DNA of 64,000 bases from Roseovarius gaetbuli. Its GTDB lineage: Bacteria; Pseudomonadota; Alphaproteobacteria; Rhodobacterales; Rhodobacteraceae. This document shows, one piece after another, positions 27,469 through 35,949 of this stretch (position 1 is its first letter; the number at the start of each line of letters is the position of its first letter). A program made the position numbers and the translations under genes. Below the pieces are notes generated by a model. That model did no database searches. It was not told the DNA's origin and was given only the letters and a program-made list of their open reading frames with translations. The stretch is from NCBI RefSeq assembly GCF_900172365.1, contig NZ_FWFJ01000016.1, positions 1-64,000 on the forward strand, given 5' to 3'.

Positions 27469-27831
27469 ATGAACAATAGCCCCGAACCCCTTGAAGGCGC
27501 CCCGCTGATCGCGCCCTCCAGCACCGATCACCCGCTTTATGATCAGGTGGTCGAGGCCTGCCGCTCGGTCTATGACCCGGAAATTCCGGTGAATATCTAT
27601 GATCTTGGCCTGATCTACACGATTGATATTGATGGCGAAAACGCGGTCAACATCACCATGACCCTGACCGCCCCCGGCTGTCCTGTGGCCGGCGAAATGC
27701 CCGGTTGGGTCGCCGAGGCGATCGAGCCTTTGGCAGGCATCAAGCATGTTGATGTCGCCCTTGTCTGGGAGCCGCCCTGGGGCATGGACATGATGAGCGA
27801 CGAAGCCCGCCTTGAACTGGGCTTTATGTAA
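27469..27831 (+). CDS. SufT-like DUF59 Fe-S assembly protein
   Basis: A 120-residue MIP18/DUF59 protein. The family core is complete: EACRSVYDPEIPVNIYDLGL, the strand ITMTLTAPGCPVAGEMPGW with the conserved Cys, and VWEPPWGMDMMSDEARLELG at the end. Members of this group (SufT, annotated as SUF system protein) help mature Fe-S proteins. Start is uncertain: ATGs at 27436, 27466 and 27469 are in frame; AGGA lies best for 27469. Followed 29 bp later by an A-type Fe-S carrier, and the two probably form one transcript. No sufBCDS genes are in the window. Confidence 0.85.
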   Translation: MNNSPEPLEGAPLIAPSSTDHPLYDQVVEACRSVYDPEIPVNIYDLGLIYTIDIDGENAVNITMTLTAPGCPVAGEMPGWVAEAIEPLAGIKHVDVALVWEPPWGMDMMSDEARLELGFM

Positions 27832-27860
27832 TCAATGCAACCGACTGGAAGGCAAACCTG

Positions 27861-28211
27861 ATGTTTGGCATCCCCGGAAAACAGGCCGTGACCATCACCC
27901 CGGCCGCCGCCGCACAAATCGCGAAACTGATGGGCCGTGATGGCCATCAGGGTCTGCGCATTGGCGTGAAAAAAGGCGGCTGTGCGGGCATGGAATACAC
28001 AATGGAATATGTGACCGAGGTCGACCCCAACGACGAAGTCGTCGAAACCGACGGCGCGCGTGTGATGATCGCGCCCATGGCACAAATGTTCCTGTTCGGC
28101 ACCCAGATTGACTACGAGGTGTCGCTGCTGGAATCCGGGTTCAAGTTCAAAAACCCCAATGTGACCGAGGCCTGCGGCTGCGGTGAATCGATCAAATTCG
28201 CGGATATGTAA
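27861..28211 (+). CDS. A-type iron-sulfur carrier protein (IscA/SufA/ErpA family)
   Basis: A 116-residue HesB/IscA protein with the three conserved cysteines: C41 in KKGGCAGMEY and C105/C107 in ACGCGES. These bind a [2Fe-2S] or [4Fe-4S] cluster for delivery to target enzymes. Length and layout are standard. It follows the DUF59 protein by 29 bp. Which of SufA, IscA or ErpA it corresponds to cannot be decided from sequence alone. Confidence 0.92.
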   Translation: MFGIPGKQAVTITPAAAAQIAKLMGRDGHQGLRIGVKKGGCAGMEYTMEYVTEVDPNDEVVETDGARVMIAPMAQMFLFGTQIDYEVSLLESGFKFKNPNVTEACGCGESIKFADM

Positions 28212-28310
28212 TCCGCTCCTGCTCTCAAATATGTCGGACAACCGTCCCCGACACTTGCATTTTTGCGGGTGTCGGACGACAAGGCTAACCAATTTCAAGA
28301 GGGCATGATC

Positions 28311-29057
28311 ATGAGACGCAAACTCGCCGCGGGCAACTGGAAGATGAATGGCACCGCCAGCAGCCTTGCCGAGGTGCAGGCGCTTGTATCTCTCCATTGC
28401 GCACCCTCTGTCGATATCCTGATCTGCCCTCCTGCGACCTTGATCGCGCAGGCCGCCGGTCTTTGCGCGAACAGTCCCATCATGATCGGCGCACAGGATT
28501 GCCACGCGGCCGCGTCCGGCGCGCATACTGGCGATATCTCGGCGCCCATGTTGGCCGATACCGGCGCCGGGGCCGTGATCCTTGGCCACTCGGAGCGGCG
28601 TGAAAACCACAATGAAACCAGTGATTTGGTCGCCCAAAAGGCCGTCGCCGCCCATGCTGCGGGGCTGATCGCGGTGGTCTGCCTTGGTGAATCGCTGGCG
28701 CAGCGCGAAGGCGCCCAAACCCTTGACGTCATCGCCGAGCAACTGGCTGCTTCGCTTCCCGATGGCACCACGGGCGCCAATACCGTCATCGCATACGAGC
28801 CGATCTGGGCCATTGGCACAGGTCTGACCCCGAGCCTCGCCCAGATTGGCGAGGTGCATGATTTCATCCGCAGCCGCCTGAGCGAGCGCTTTGGCGTGCA
28901 AGCGGCAGAGGATTTTCGCCTGCTTTACGGCGGGTCGGTCAAGCCCGAGAATGCCGCGGAGATTTTCGCCACCTCGAATGTCGATGGCGCCCTTGTCGGC
29001 GGCGCAAGCCTGAAATCCGAAGATTTCTCGCCTATTATCAGAGCACTGGAAGCCTGA
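28311..29057 (+). CDS. tpiA: Triose-phosphate isomerase
   Basis: A 248-residue TIM interconverting dihydroxyacetone phosphate and glyceraldehyde 3-phosphate. Catalytic residues are N9/K11 (AAGNWKMNG), H93 (ILGHSERR) and E163 (AYEPIWAIGTG); the phosphate loop YGGSVKPENA and GALVGGASL follow. I chose ATG 28311 because GAGGG lies 7 nt upstream; ATG 28305 and an upstream TTG-type start are too close to or lack a ribosome site. It is convergent with lrp: only one base separates the two stop codons and no terminator is visible. Confidence 0.97.
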   Translation: MRRKLAAGNWKMNGTASSLAEVQALVSLHCAPSVDILICPPATLIAQAAGLCANSPIMIGAQDCHAAASGAHTGDISAPMLADTGAGAVILGHSERRENHNETSDLVAQKAVAAHAAGLIAVVCLGESLAQREGAQTLDVIAEQLAASLPDGTTGANTVIAYEPIWAIGTGLTPSLAQIGEVHDFIRSRLSERFGVQAAEDFRLLYGGSVKPENAAEIFATSNVDGALVGGASLKSEDFSPIIRALEA

Positions 29058-29058
29058 G

Positions 29059-29520
29059 TTAAAGCGGCAACATGGTGGTCGACTTGATCTCTTCCATCGA
29101 CAAAAGCGCCGTGACATTATGCACTTTCACCTCTGAAATCAGTGCCTGATAGAACACATCATAGGCGCGCGCATTGGCGACCCGCACCTTGAGGATATAG
29201 TCGATATCCCCGGCCAGACGGTGCGCTTCCTGCACTTCGGGGCGGTCATTCAACGCCTTGAGAAACGCTTTTTGCCAGGTCGCGTCATGCTCTGATGTGC
29301 GGATCAGCACGAAGAAACAGGCCTCGAATCCCAATGACTCGGCATCAAGCAGATAGGTCTGCTGCTTGATGACCCCAGCCTCGCGCATCTTGCGAATCCG
29401 GTTCCAGACGGGGGTCTTGGAACTGCCGACATTCTTGGCAATATCGTCAAGCGACTGCCCCCCGTCCTCTTGCAGCTGCACAAGGATTTTTCGATCCAGT
29501 TCGTCCAGACGAACAGCCAT
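29059..29520 (-). CDS. Lrp/AsnC-family transcriptional regulator
   Basis: A 153-residue regulator with an N-terminal HTH (about 5-60: LDRKILVQLQEDGGQSLDDIAKNVG and TPVWNRIRKMREAGVI) and a C-terminal RAM/effector domain (about 65-150, including RLAGDIDYILKVRV). ATG 29520 follows AAGGA. It is divergent from the cysG sulfur operon across 145 bp, an arrangement common in Rhodobacterales, so it may regulate that operon. A TTCCAA...TTGGAA inverted repeat (29520-29544) overlaps its own start and could serve autoregulation; weak evidence. Effector amino acid unknown. Confidence 0.93.
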   Translation of the reverse strand: MAVRLDELDRKILVQLQEDGGQSLDDIAKNVGSSKTPVWNRIRKMREAGVIKQQTYLLDAESLGFEACFFVLIRTSEHDATWQKAFLKALNDRPEVQEAHRLAGDIDYILKVRVANARAYDVFYQALISEVKVHNVTALLSMEEIKSTTMLPL

Positions 29521-29665
29521 TCCAATTTTCCTTCAACGTTGGAACATCCCACCCAAAGCTATCGCAAGAAGAAACGAATGTTCTTATCGACGCCGGTATC
29601 TAGCGCATATGCGGGAATATTTCCTATAATGGGGGCGAAGTCAAACCAATCCGAGGGTGCCCGCG

Positions 29666-31063
29666 ATGAAGCATTTCCCGATCTTTCTGGCCGTAGAGGG
29701 CCGCCGCATCGTCCTTTCGGGCGGCGGCGATGCTGCCTTGGCCAAGCTGCGCCTGCTCCTCAAGACCGAGGCCCACCTCACGGTTTTTGCCCCCACACCC
29801 GCGCCAGAGATCGAAGATTGGGCCGCTGCGGGTCGCCTGCGCCTTGTGCGCCGCGCGATGGAGCCGGGCGATACCCTCTGCGCCAAGCTGTTTTATGCCG
29901 CCGATGAGGACAGGGTCGAGGATGCCCGCACCGCCGCCATCGCAAGCGCCGATGGGGCCTTGGTCAATATCGTGGATAATCTGGGGGATAGCCAGTTCAT
30001 CACCCCCGCCATCGTTGATCGTGATCCGGTCACCGTGGCCATTGGCACCGAAGGCGCCGCGCCGGTTCTGGCCCGCGCCATCAAGGCCGATCTGGAAGAG
30101 CGCCTGCCCGCTAGCCTCGGCACGCTGGCCCGCCTTGGCAAGGCGTTCCGCCGCGCGGTCGAAATCCTGCCGATGGGGCGGCGGCGGCGCGATTTCTGGG
30201 CCGACTACTATTTCACCTCTGGCCCCCGCGCGCTTGAACAGGGCGGTGAGGATGAGATCAAGATCACCCTCCAAGCCCTTCTGGATAAACATGAAATCAA
30301 ACCCGAACGCGAAGGTCACGTGGCCTTTGTCGGGGCCGGTCCTGGCGATCCCGAGCTATTGACGCTAAAGGCGCGCAAGGCGCTGGACGCGGCCGACGTG
30401 GTGATCCACGACCGGCTTGTGACACCCGAAATCCTTGAACTGGCGCGCCGTGAAGCCGTGCTGATCGACGCGGGCAAAGAGGGCTTTGGCCCTTCGATGA
30501 GCCAGGACGACATCAATGCGCTTATCGTGACCCACGCCAAAACCGGCGCGCAGGTCGTCCGCCTCAAGGGCGGTGACCCCACCATCTTTGGCCGCCTTGA
30601 CGAGGAAATCGACGCCGTGAGCGAAGCCGGGATCGGCTGGCATGTGGTGCCCGGTATCACCGCCGCCTCGGCCAGTGTCGCGGCCATCGGTCAAAGCCTG
30701 ACGAAACGCGGGCGCAATGCCTCGGCGCGGCTTTTGACCGGCCATGACATGAAGGGCTTTGCCGATCAGGACTGGCGCGCTCTGGCGCGGGTCGGCGAGG
30801 TGGCGGCGATCTATATGGGCAAGAAATCGGCGCGTTTCATCCAAGGCAGATTGATCATGCAGGGCGCGGATCGCACCACGCCGATCACCGTCATCGAGAA
30901 CGCCAGCCGCCCCGATCAGCGCATCCTTGCGACCACGCTCGATGCCTTACCGAGCGCCCTGACCAAGGCAGATTTCACCGGCCCCGCCCTTATGTTTTAT
31001 GGCCTCAGCCCGCGCGAAACGCAGGCCAGCCTTGCCCAAATTCAGCAACAGGAGCTTGCCTGA
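29666..31063 (+). CDS. cysG: Siroheme synthase (uroporphyrinogen-III methyltransferase, dehydrogenase and ferrochelatase)
   Basis: A 465-residue trifunctional CysG. Residues 1-205 form the precorrin-2 dehydrogenase/ferrochelatase, with the NAD loop LSGGGDAALAKLRL and D104 in VNIVDN, the position of the catalytic Asp in E. coli CysG. Residues about 217-460 form the SAM-dependent uroporphyrinogen methyltransferase, with VAFVGAGPGDPELLTLKA, RLKGGDPTIFGR and VPGITAASA. It makes the siroheme needed by sulfite reductase encoded two genes downstream. ATG 29666 follows GAGGG at good spacing; GTG 29657 is an alternative. First gene of a tightly packed operon. Confidence 0.96.
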   Translation: MKHFPIFLAVEGRRIVLSGGGDAALAKLRLLLKTEAHLTVFAPTPAPEIEDWAAAGRLRLVRRAMEPGDTLCAKLFYAADEDRVEDARTAAIASADGALVNIVDNLGDSQFITPAIVDRDPVTVAIGTEGAAPVLARAIKADLEERLPASLGTLARLGKAFRRAVEILPMGRRRRDFWADYYFTSGPRALEQGGEDEIKITLQALLDKHEIKPEREGHVAFVGAGPGDPELLTLKARKALDAADVVIHDRLVTPEILELARREAVLIDAGKEGFGPSMSQDDINALIVTHAKTGAQVVRLKGGDPTIFGRLDEEIDAVSEAGIGWHVVPGITAASASVAAIGQSLTKRGRNASARLLTGHDMKGFADQDWRALARVGEVAAIYMGKKSARFIQGRLIMQGADRTTPITVIENASRPDQRILATTLDALPSALTKADFTGPALMFYGLSPRETQASLAQIQQQELA

Positions 31064-31064
31064 C

Positions 31065-31376
31065 ATGTCCCGCGACTTCACCCCCAAGGTTATCACCGCA
31101 AACGCCCTGATCGAAGGCGATGTCATCTATTTCACCGCCACTAACGGCTGGACCCGTCACCTCGGCGAGGCAGAGGTTCTCACCGATGAGGCCGACGCCG
31201 ATCTGCGGCTGTTGCAGGCACAGGCCCAACCGCATCTGACCGTTGGCGTTTATCTCGCCGATGTGGCCCCCGGCGAGGACGGCCCCGAGCCGACGCATTT
31301 CCGCGAGGATTTCCGCCGCAAGGGCCCCTCGAACCTTTTTCATGGCAAGCAGTCCGAAGGACTGTCCTGGGTTTAA
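31065..31376 (+). CDS. DUF2849 protein of the sulfur-assimilation operon
   Basis: A 103-residue soluble protein of the DUF2849 family. It starts SRDFTPKVITANALIEGDVIYFT and contains a WTRHLGEAEVLTD segment and a C-terminal HFREDFRRKGPSN typical of the family. No catalytic motif is visible. The start codon follows the cysG stop by one base and cysI follows 32 bp later, so it is part of the operon. Its constant place between cysG and the sulfite reductase suggests an accessory role in sulfite or nitrite reduction; this is by gene context only. Confidence 0.85.
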   Translation: MSRDFTPKVITANALIEGDVIYFTATNGWTRHLGEAEVLTDEADADLRLLQAQAQPHLTVGVYLADVAPGEDGPEPTHFREDFRRKGPSNLFHGKQSEGLSWV

Positions 31377-31408
31377 ACCGGGACCCCTCAAGACAAGGAA
31401 GCAAAAAC

Positions 31409-33079
31409 ATGTATTATTACAATGACTTCGATGCCTCTTTTGTGGCGGAACGCAACCGCCAGTTTCGCGCTCAGGTCGAGCGCCGCATCGACGGAAGCCT
31501 GACCGAGGATGAATTCAAGCCGCTGCGCCTGATGAACGGTCTTTATCTGCAACTGCACGCCTATATGCTGCGCGTGGCAATCCCCTATGGCTCGCTCGAC
31601 CCGGCAAAACTGCGGCAGCTGGCCTATCTGGCCGAGCGGTTTGACAAGGGCTATGGCCATTTCACCACCCGCACCAATATTCAGTACAACTGGCCGCAAC
31701 TGCGCGATGTGCCGGAGATGCTTGATGCCCTGGCCGAGGTCGAAATGCACGCGATCCAGACCAGCGGCAACACCATCCGCAACGTGACCTCGGATCACTT
31801 TGCCGGCGCCGCCGCGGATGAGATCGAAGACCCGCGCCCGGTGGCCGAATTGATCCGGCAATGGTCGACCGACCACCCCGAGTTTCAGTTCCTGCCGCGC
31901 AAGTTCAAGATTGCCGTGATCGCAAGCGACACCGACCGCGCCGTGATGAAAAGCCACGATGTCGGCCTGCGCATTGTCGAACGCGACGGCGTGCGCGGTT
32001 TCGAGGTCTGGATTGGCGGCGGCATGGGGCGCACCCCGATGGTGGCCAAGCGCTTGCGCGATTTCCTGCCGCGCGCAGACCTCCTGCCCTATCTCGAGGC
32101 GATCCTTGCGACGTACAATCGGATCGGGCGGCGCGACAACAAGTACAAGGCACGCATCAAGATCACGGTGCATGAAAACGGGCTTGATGAAATCCGCGCC
32201 CAGGTCGAGGATGAATTCCCTCGCCGCCGCGCCGTCTTTGGCGGCGAGGATCAGGCGCTATTGGCCGAGATCACCGCCGCCTTTGCCGCGCCTGCGTTCA
32301 AAAATACCGATCCGGCGCCCTATTTTGCCGCCCGCGACGCCGATCCGGTGTTTCGCGCCTGGAGCGACACCAATGTGACCGCGCACCGCACGCCGGGCTA
32401 TGGCATCGTCACCATCAGCCTCAAGGCCCATGGCGCGACGCCGGGCGATGCCTCGGGCGATCAGATGCGCCTTGTCGCCGATCTTGGCGAGACCTACGGT
32501 CACGGCGATATCCGCGCCACCCATGCCCAGAACCTTGTTCTGCCGCATGTGCCGCTCGCCGATATCCCGGCGGTGCATGCCGCTCTGAAAACGCTTGGGC
32601 TGGCCACCGGCAATATTGGCCTTGCCTCGGATATCATCGCCTGCCCCGGCATGGATTATTGCGCGCTTGCAACCGCGCGCTCGATCCCCGTGGCCCAAGG
32701 CATTGCCACGCGGCTTGAAGAGCTCAAGATCGAGCATGAGGTCGGGCATTTGCAGATCAAGATTTCGGGCTGCATCAACGCCTGCGGGCATCATCACGTG
32801 GGTCATATCGGCATTCTTGGCCTTGATCGCGCAGGGGTCGAAAACTATCAGATCACCCTTGGCGGCGATGCCTCTGAGACCACCGCCATCGGAAGCCGCA
32901 CCGGCCCCGGTTTTGCATACGACGAGATCGTGCCCGCCGTCGAGCGTCTGATTTTCGCCTATCTTGACCTGCGCGAAGGCGAGGAAGAGACATTCCTTGA
33001 GGTCTATAACCGCGTCGGCATGGCCCCGTTCAAATCCGCGCTTTATGACGCCGAGGCGCGGGCCTATGCCGCAGAGTAA
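31409..33079 (+). CDS. cysI: Sulfite reductase hemoprotein (nitrite/sulfite reductase family)
   Basis: A 556-residue siroheme [4Fe-4S] reductase with the duplicated ferredoxin-like/siroheme-binding layout. The cluster ligands are visible as CPGMDYC and, about 45 residues later, CINAC (in SGCINACGHHHVGHIG). The N-terminal half holds GHFTTRTNIQYNW and TSGNTIRNVTSDH, the siroheme-contacting Arg/Thr segment. It reduces sulfite to sulfide with six electrons. The downstream ferredoxin-NADP reductase and absence of a CysJ flavoprotein suggest a ferredoxin-dependent enzyme. Context with cysG and cysH favours sulfite over nitrite. Confidence 0.92.
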   Translation: MYYYNDFDASFVAERNRQFRAQVERRIDGSLTEDEFKPLRLMNGLYLQLHAYMLRVAIPYGSLDPAKLRQLAYLAERFDKGYGHFTTRTNIQYNWPQLRDVPEMLDALAEVEMHAIQTSGNTIRNVTSDHFAGAAADEIEDPRPVAELIRQWSTDHPEFQFLPRKFKIAVIASDTDRAVMKSHDVGLRIVERDGVRGFEVWIGGGMGRTPMVAKRLRDFLPRADLLPYLEAILATYNRIGRRDNKYKARIKITVHENGLDEIRAQVEDEFPRRRAVFGGEDQALLAEITAAFAAPAFKNTDPAPYFAARDADPVFRAWSDTNVTAHRTPGYGIVTISLKAHGATPGDASGDQMRLVADLGETYGHGDIRATHAQNLVLPHVPLADIPAVHAALKTLGLATGNIGLASDIIACPGMDYCALATARSIPVAQGIATRLEELKIEHEVGHLQIKISGCINACGHHHVGHIGILGLDRAGVENYQITLGGDASETTAIGSRTGPGFAYDEIVPAVERLIFAYLDLREGEEETFLEVYNRVGMAPFKSALYDAEARAYAAE

Positions 33080-33800
33080 CCTTGCAAACCGGGTGAGCGC
33101 CCTCAATCACCGCTATCGTCATCATTCGGCGATATCGGTGATCGAGCACGCGCTGCGCGACCCCGAGGCCGGAAAACTGGCGCTCGTGTCAAGCTTTGGC
33201 GCGGAATCGGTAGTGCTTTTGCACATGGTGTCGGTGACGCGGGCCGCGACGCCGGTGATCTTCATCGACACCGAGATGCTGTTCACCGAGACGCTTGTCT
33301 ATCAGCAGGAGCTGGCCGAGCGGCTTGCCCTGCGCGATCTGCGTATCATCCGCGCTGCCCCCGGTGAGATGGCCGCCGAGGACCCCGACAACACCCTGCA
33401 TCAGCGCGACACCGATGCCTGTTGCGCCCTGCGCAAGGCGGCGCCATTGCAAAGCGCCCTGATTGGGTTTGACGGCTGGATCACCGGGCGCAAACGCTAT
33501 CAATCAGGCACCCGCGCGGCGCTTGATTTCTTCGAAGTGGAAGAGGGCACAGGACGGATCAAGGTCAACCCGTTGGCCCATTGGACCCCCGAGGACATGC
33601 AAACCTACATGGATGAGAACCGCCTGCCCCGGCATCCGCTTGTCGCCAAGGGCTATCCCTCGATCGGCTGCATGCCTTGCACCACCCCCGTGGCGCCCGG
33701 CGAAGACCCAAGATCGGGCCGCTGGCGCGATCAGAGTAAAACCGAATGTGGCATCCATTTTGAAAATGGCAAAATGGTGCGAAAAGGAGTGACCGCATGA
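33066..33800 (+). CDS. cysH: Adenylyl-sulfate (APS) reductase
   Basis: A 244-residue thioredoxin-dependent reductase with the PP-loop-like SSFGAESVVLLHMV near residue 42. Cluster cysteines C119/C120 (DACCALRK) and C202/C205 (GCMPCTTPV), plus catalytic C228 in ECGIH, are all present. The Cys-Cys and Cys-x2-Cys pairs that bind a [4Fe-4S] cluster identify it as the APS-reducing rather than PAPS-reducing type. It makes sulfite for CysI. The ATG at 33066 overlaps the end of cysI by 14 nt, and its stop overlaps the next gene's ATG (ATGA). Standard length. Confidence 0.94.
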   Translation: MPQSNLANRVSALNHRYRHHSAISVIEHALRDPEAGKLALVSSFGAESVVLLHMVSVTRAATPVIFIDTEMLFTETLVYQQELAERLALRDLRIIRAAPGEMAAEDPDNTLHQRDTDACCALRKAAPLQSALIGFDGWITGRKRYQSGTRAALDFFEVEEGTGRIKVNPLAHWTPEDMQTYMDENRLPRHPLVAKGYPSIGCMPCTTPVAPGEDPRSGRWRDQSKTECGIHFENGKMVRKGVTA

Positions 33801-34204
33801 CCGTCATCGTTAGCGACACGGGCTTTGCGCCCGAAGATTTCAACGCCCCGATCACCCCGCTTGCCGAGGCCGAAAGCGCCACGACGGCGCTTGATCTGGC
33901 GGTTGACACCAACCCCGCCGAGCTTGGCGACCGCTTGGGCGGCGTGACGATGATCCGCGTCGATTTTCCAAGTTCCGCCGATGGCCGCGGCTTTTCCATC
34001 GCGCGGCAATTGCGGCTTATGGGCTATGGCGGGCGGTTGCGTGCGCGGGGTCATGTGATCGCCGATCAATACGCGATGGCGCGCCGCTCGGGCTTTGACG
34101 AGGTCGAAATCTCGGAGGCCCTGGCCAAACGCCAGCCCGAGGAGCAGTGGATCTTTCGCGCCAACTGGCAAGCGCATGATTATCAGGCCCGCCTGCGCGG
34201 CTAA
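33797..34204 (+). CDS. DUF934 protein of the sulfur-assimilation operon
   Basis: A 135-residue protein of the DUF934 family (often called oxidoreductase in older annotations). It carries the family segment VDFPSSADGRGFSIARQLR followed by YGGRLRARGHVIADQY and a C-terminal RSGFDEVEI. It overlaps the cysH stop codon by 4 nt (ATGA), so it is translationally coupled. Function unproven; its tight linkage to sulfite reductase in proteobacteria suggests assembly or electron-transfer help. Followed 76 bp later by fpr. Confidence 0.88.
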   Translation: MTVIVSDTGFAPEDFNAPITPLAEAESATTALDLAVDTNPAELGDRLGGVTMIRVDFPSSADGRGFSIARQLRLMGYGGRLRARGHVIADQYAMARRSGFDEVEISEALAKRQPEEQWIFRANWQAHDYQARLRG

Positions 34205-34280
34205 ACGTCCTGCGCCCTTTCCCTGACCCAGATCAATGTTTATGCAGAGGGGCCGGTCTATGTGACTGGCAAAAGAAGCT

Positions 34281-35132
34281 ATGAATGAGATGACCCAAGT
34301 GACCGATGCACCCGTAAAGACGGCCAAGACGCCCACCCTGCCCGATGCGCAGAAAGTGACCGAGGTCACCCATTGGACCGACCGGCTGTTTTCCTTCCGC
34401 GTGGCACGCCCCGCCTCTTTGCGCTTTCGCTCGGGCGAATTCGTGATGATCGGCCTGATGTCCACGGACGAAAAGACCGGTCGCGACAAGCCGCTTTTGC
34501 GAGCCTATTCCATTGCCTCGCCGTCCTGGGATGACGAGCTGGAATTCTATTCGATCAAGGTTCAGGACGGCCCGCTGACAAGCCGGTTGCAGCATATTAA
34601 GCCCGGAGACGAAATCATCCTGCGCCCCAAGCCGGTGGGCACGCTGGTGCATGACGCGCTCCTGCCCGGCAAGCGCATCTGGTTCTTTGCCACAGGCACC
34701 GGCTTTGCGCCCTTTGCCTCGTTGCTGCGCGATCCGCAGACCTATGAAGATTACGACGAGGTCATCATCACCCATACCTGTCGCGAGGTGGGCGAGCTTG
34801 AGTATGGCCGCAAGCTGATTGAGGATATCCGCCAGGATGAGATGCTTGCCGAATTGATCGGCGAAGGCTTTGCCGACAAGCTGCGCTATTATCCGACCAC
34901 GACGCGCGAACAGAGCCCCAAGATGGGCCGCATCACCGATCTGATGCGTTCGGGCGAGGCCTTTGCCGATCTCGGCGTGCCCCCTCTTGCGCCGGAAACC
35001 GACCGCGCGATGGTCTGTGGCAACCTCGCCTTCAACCTTGAGATCAAGGAAATGCTCGAAGGCTATGGCCTGCGCGAAGGCGCAAATTCCTCGCCCAAGG
35101 AATATGTTGTCGAAAAGGCCTTTCTCGACTGA
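34281..35132 (+). CDS. fpr: Ferredoxin-NADP+ reductase
   Basis: A 283-residue FAD flavoprotein of the bacterial Fpr class. FAD-binding RAYSIASPSWDDELEFYSI (about 74-92) and the NADPH-binding ATGTGFAPFASLLRD (about 137-151) are visible, with VCGNLAFNLEIKEML and the C-terminal YVVEKAF. It moves electrons between NADPH and ferredoxin or flavodoxin. Placement at the end of the cys operon suggests it feeds sulfite reductase. A 76-bp gap separates it from DUF934, so an internal promoter is possible. The N-terminal 20-odd residues are a variable extension. Confidence 0.93.
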   Translation: MNEMTQVTDAPVKTAKTPTLPDAQKVTEVTHWTDRLFSFRVARPASLRFRSGEFVMIGLMSTDEKTGRDKPLLRAYSIASPSWDDELEFYSIKVQDGPLTSRLQHIKPGDEIILRPKPVGTLVHDALLPGKRIWFFATGTGFAPFASLLRDPQTYEDYDEVIITHTCREVGELEYGRKLIEDIRQDEMLAELIGEGFADKLRYYPTTTREQSPKMGRITDLMRSGEAFADLGVPPLAPETDRAMVCGNLAFNLEIKEMLEGYGLREGANSSPKEYVVEKAFLD

Positions 35133-35145
35133 TCGGCAGGCGGGA

Positions 35146-35170
35146 CAAGATTTTTCGGCGAAAAATCTTG
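35146..35170 (+). terminator. Hairpin downstream of fpr, possible terminator
   Basis: CAAGATTTTTC (35146-35156) pairs perfectly with GAAAAATCTTG (35160-35170) around a 3-nt loop, 13 bp after fpr. The T-rich arm is inside the stem rather than after it, so termination efficiency is uncertain. Symmetric, so it could act on either strand. Confidence 0.45.
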
Positions 35171-35210
35171 GTCGCTCTCCATAGATATCGCGGGATTTGA
35201 AATACACGCC

Positions 35211-35358
35211 TGGTAATCCTCCCGTTTTTAACGGGACGAGATCGTAGAACTTACGCAGCCATTTTCAGTTTCATTGCGGGTGTGATGCCGCCGATGCCCA
35301 TGTTCGGGCGGTCGTTGTTGTAAGTCCAGAGCCACTGGGTGGCAAAATGCCGGGCCAT
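35211..35358 (-). mobile_element. 3' remnant of an IS3-type insertion sequence
   Basis: Minus-strand codons 35358-35251 encode the end of an IS3-family integrase: ATQWLWTYNNDRPNMGIGG followed by ITPAMKLKMAA and a stop. The family hallmark YNNDRPN is intact. Past the stop the sequence runs to CGGGAGGATTACCA (complement at 35211-35224), which looks like the terminal inverted repeat. The rest of the element is missing; the interior end meets a truncated ada gene somewhere between 35345 and 35383. This is a decayed, non-functional copy left by a deletion. Confidence 0.75.
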
Positions 35359-35895
35359 CTTGGAACGACCGGCTTGCTTATGGCCGATTGGATCAAGACC
35401 CCGCTTGGCGACATGATCGCGATCAGCAGCGCGACGCATCTCCACCTTTTGGAATTCATCGACCGCAAGGCCCTCAAATCCGAGATCGCAACCCTTGAAA
35501 AGGCGGTCAAAGGCCGTCTTGGCCTTGGCTCTTATGCCCCGACCAAGCAGATCAGGGAAGAACTTGAGGCGTTCTTTGTCGGCCAATCCGCCAGTTTCGC
35601 CACGCCGCTGGCCCTGACTGGCACGCCCTTTGCCCGCGCGGTCTGGGCCGAGCTTCAGCGCATTCCGCCCGGTGTCACCAAAAGCTATTCCCAGATTGCT
35701 CAACAGATCGGCCGCCCCTCGGCCACCCGCGCCGTGGCCCGCGCCAATGGCGCCAACCAACTGGCGCTTGTCATTCCCTGCCACCGTGTCATCGGGGCTG
35801 ATGGGTCTTTGACCGGCTATGGCGGCGGGCTCTGGCGCAAGCAGCGGCTTTTGGAGCTTGAGCGTCATTACAGGGGCCTTGATCAGAACCCCTAG
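35347..35895 (+). CDS. Truncated Ada: O6-alkylguanine-DNA alkyltransferase domain only
   Basis: A 182-residue protein matching the C-terminal half of Ada-type proteins. Homology begins at ADWIKTPLGDMIAIS (about residue 13), runs through the methyltransferase N-subdomain and ends with the active site PCHRVIGADGSLTGYGGGLWRKQRLL (C145 accepts the alkyl group). In related bacteria this segment follows an AraC-type DNA-binding domain; here that domain is gone and the first dozen codons overlap an IS remnant. The DNA-repair domain looks intact, but the adaptive-response regulator does not. ATG 35347 or ATG 35380 could start it; neither has a strong ribosome site. Confidence 0.8.
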   Translation: MPGHLGTTGLLMADWIKTPLGDMIAISSATHLHLLEFIDRKALKSEIATLEKAVKGRLGLGSYAPTKQIREELEAFFVGQSASFATPLALTGTPFARAVWAELQRIPPGVTKSYSQIAQQIGRPSATRAVARANGANQLALVIPCHRVIGADGSLTGYGGGLWRKQRLLELERHYRGLDQNP

Positions 35896-35899
35896 CAGA

Positions 35900-35938
35900 G
35901 GGACCGCGCGCTGTTCAAAGGCGCGGTCCCGAGTGTTT
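35900..35938 (+). terminator. Intrinsic terminator of the truncated ada gene
   Basis: A 10-bp perfect stem (GGGACCGCGC at 35900-35909, GCGCGGTCCC at 35921-35930) followed by GAGTGTTTTC. It lies directly after the alkyltransferase stop codon and 12 bp before the convergent alpha/beta hydrolase stop. Confidence 0.8.
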
Positions 35939-35949
35939 TCTTGCCTGGT

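Noticed and set aside
27615-29117. Minus-strand open frame across sufT, iscA and tpiA
   Set aside because: Spans three well-supported plus-strand genes and their gaps; no plausible protein features.
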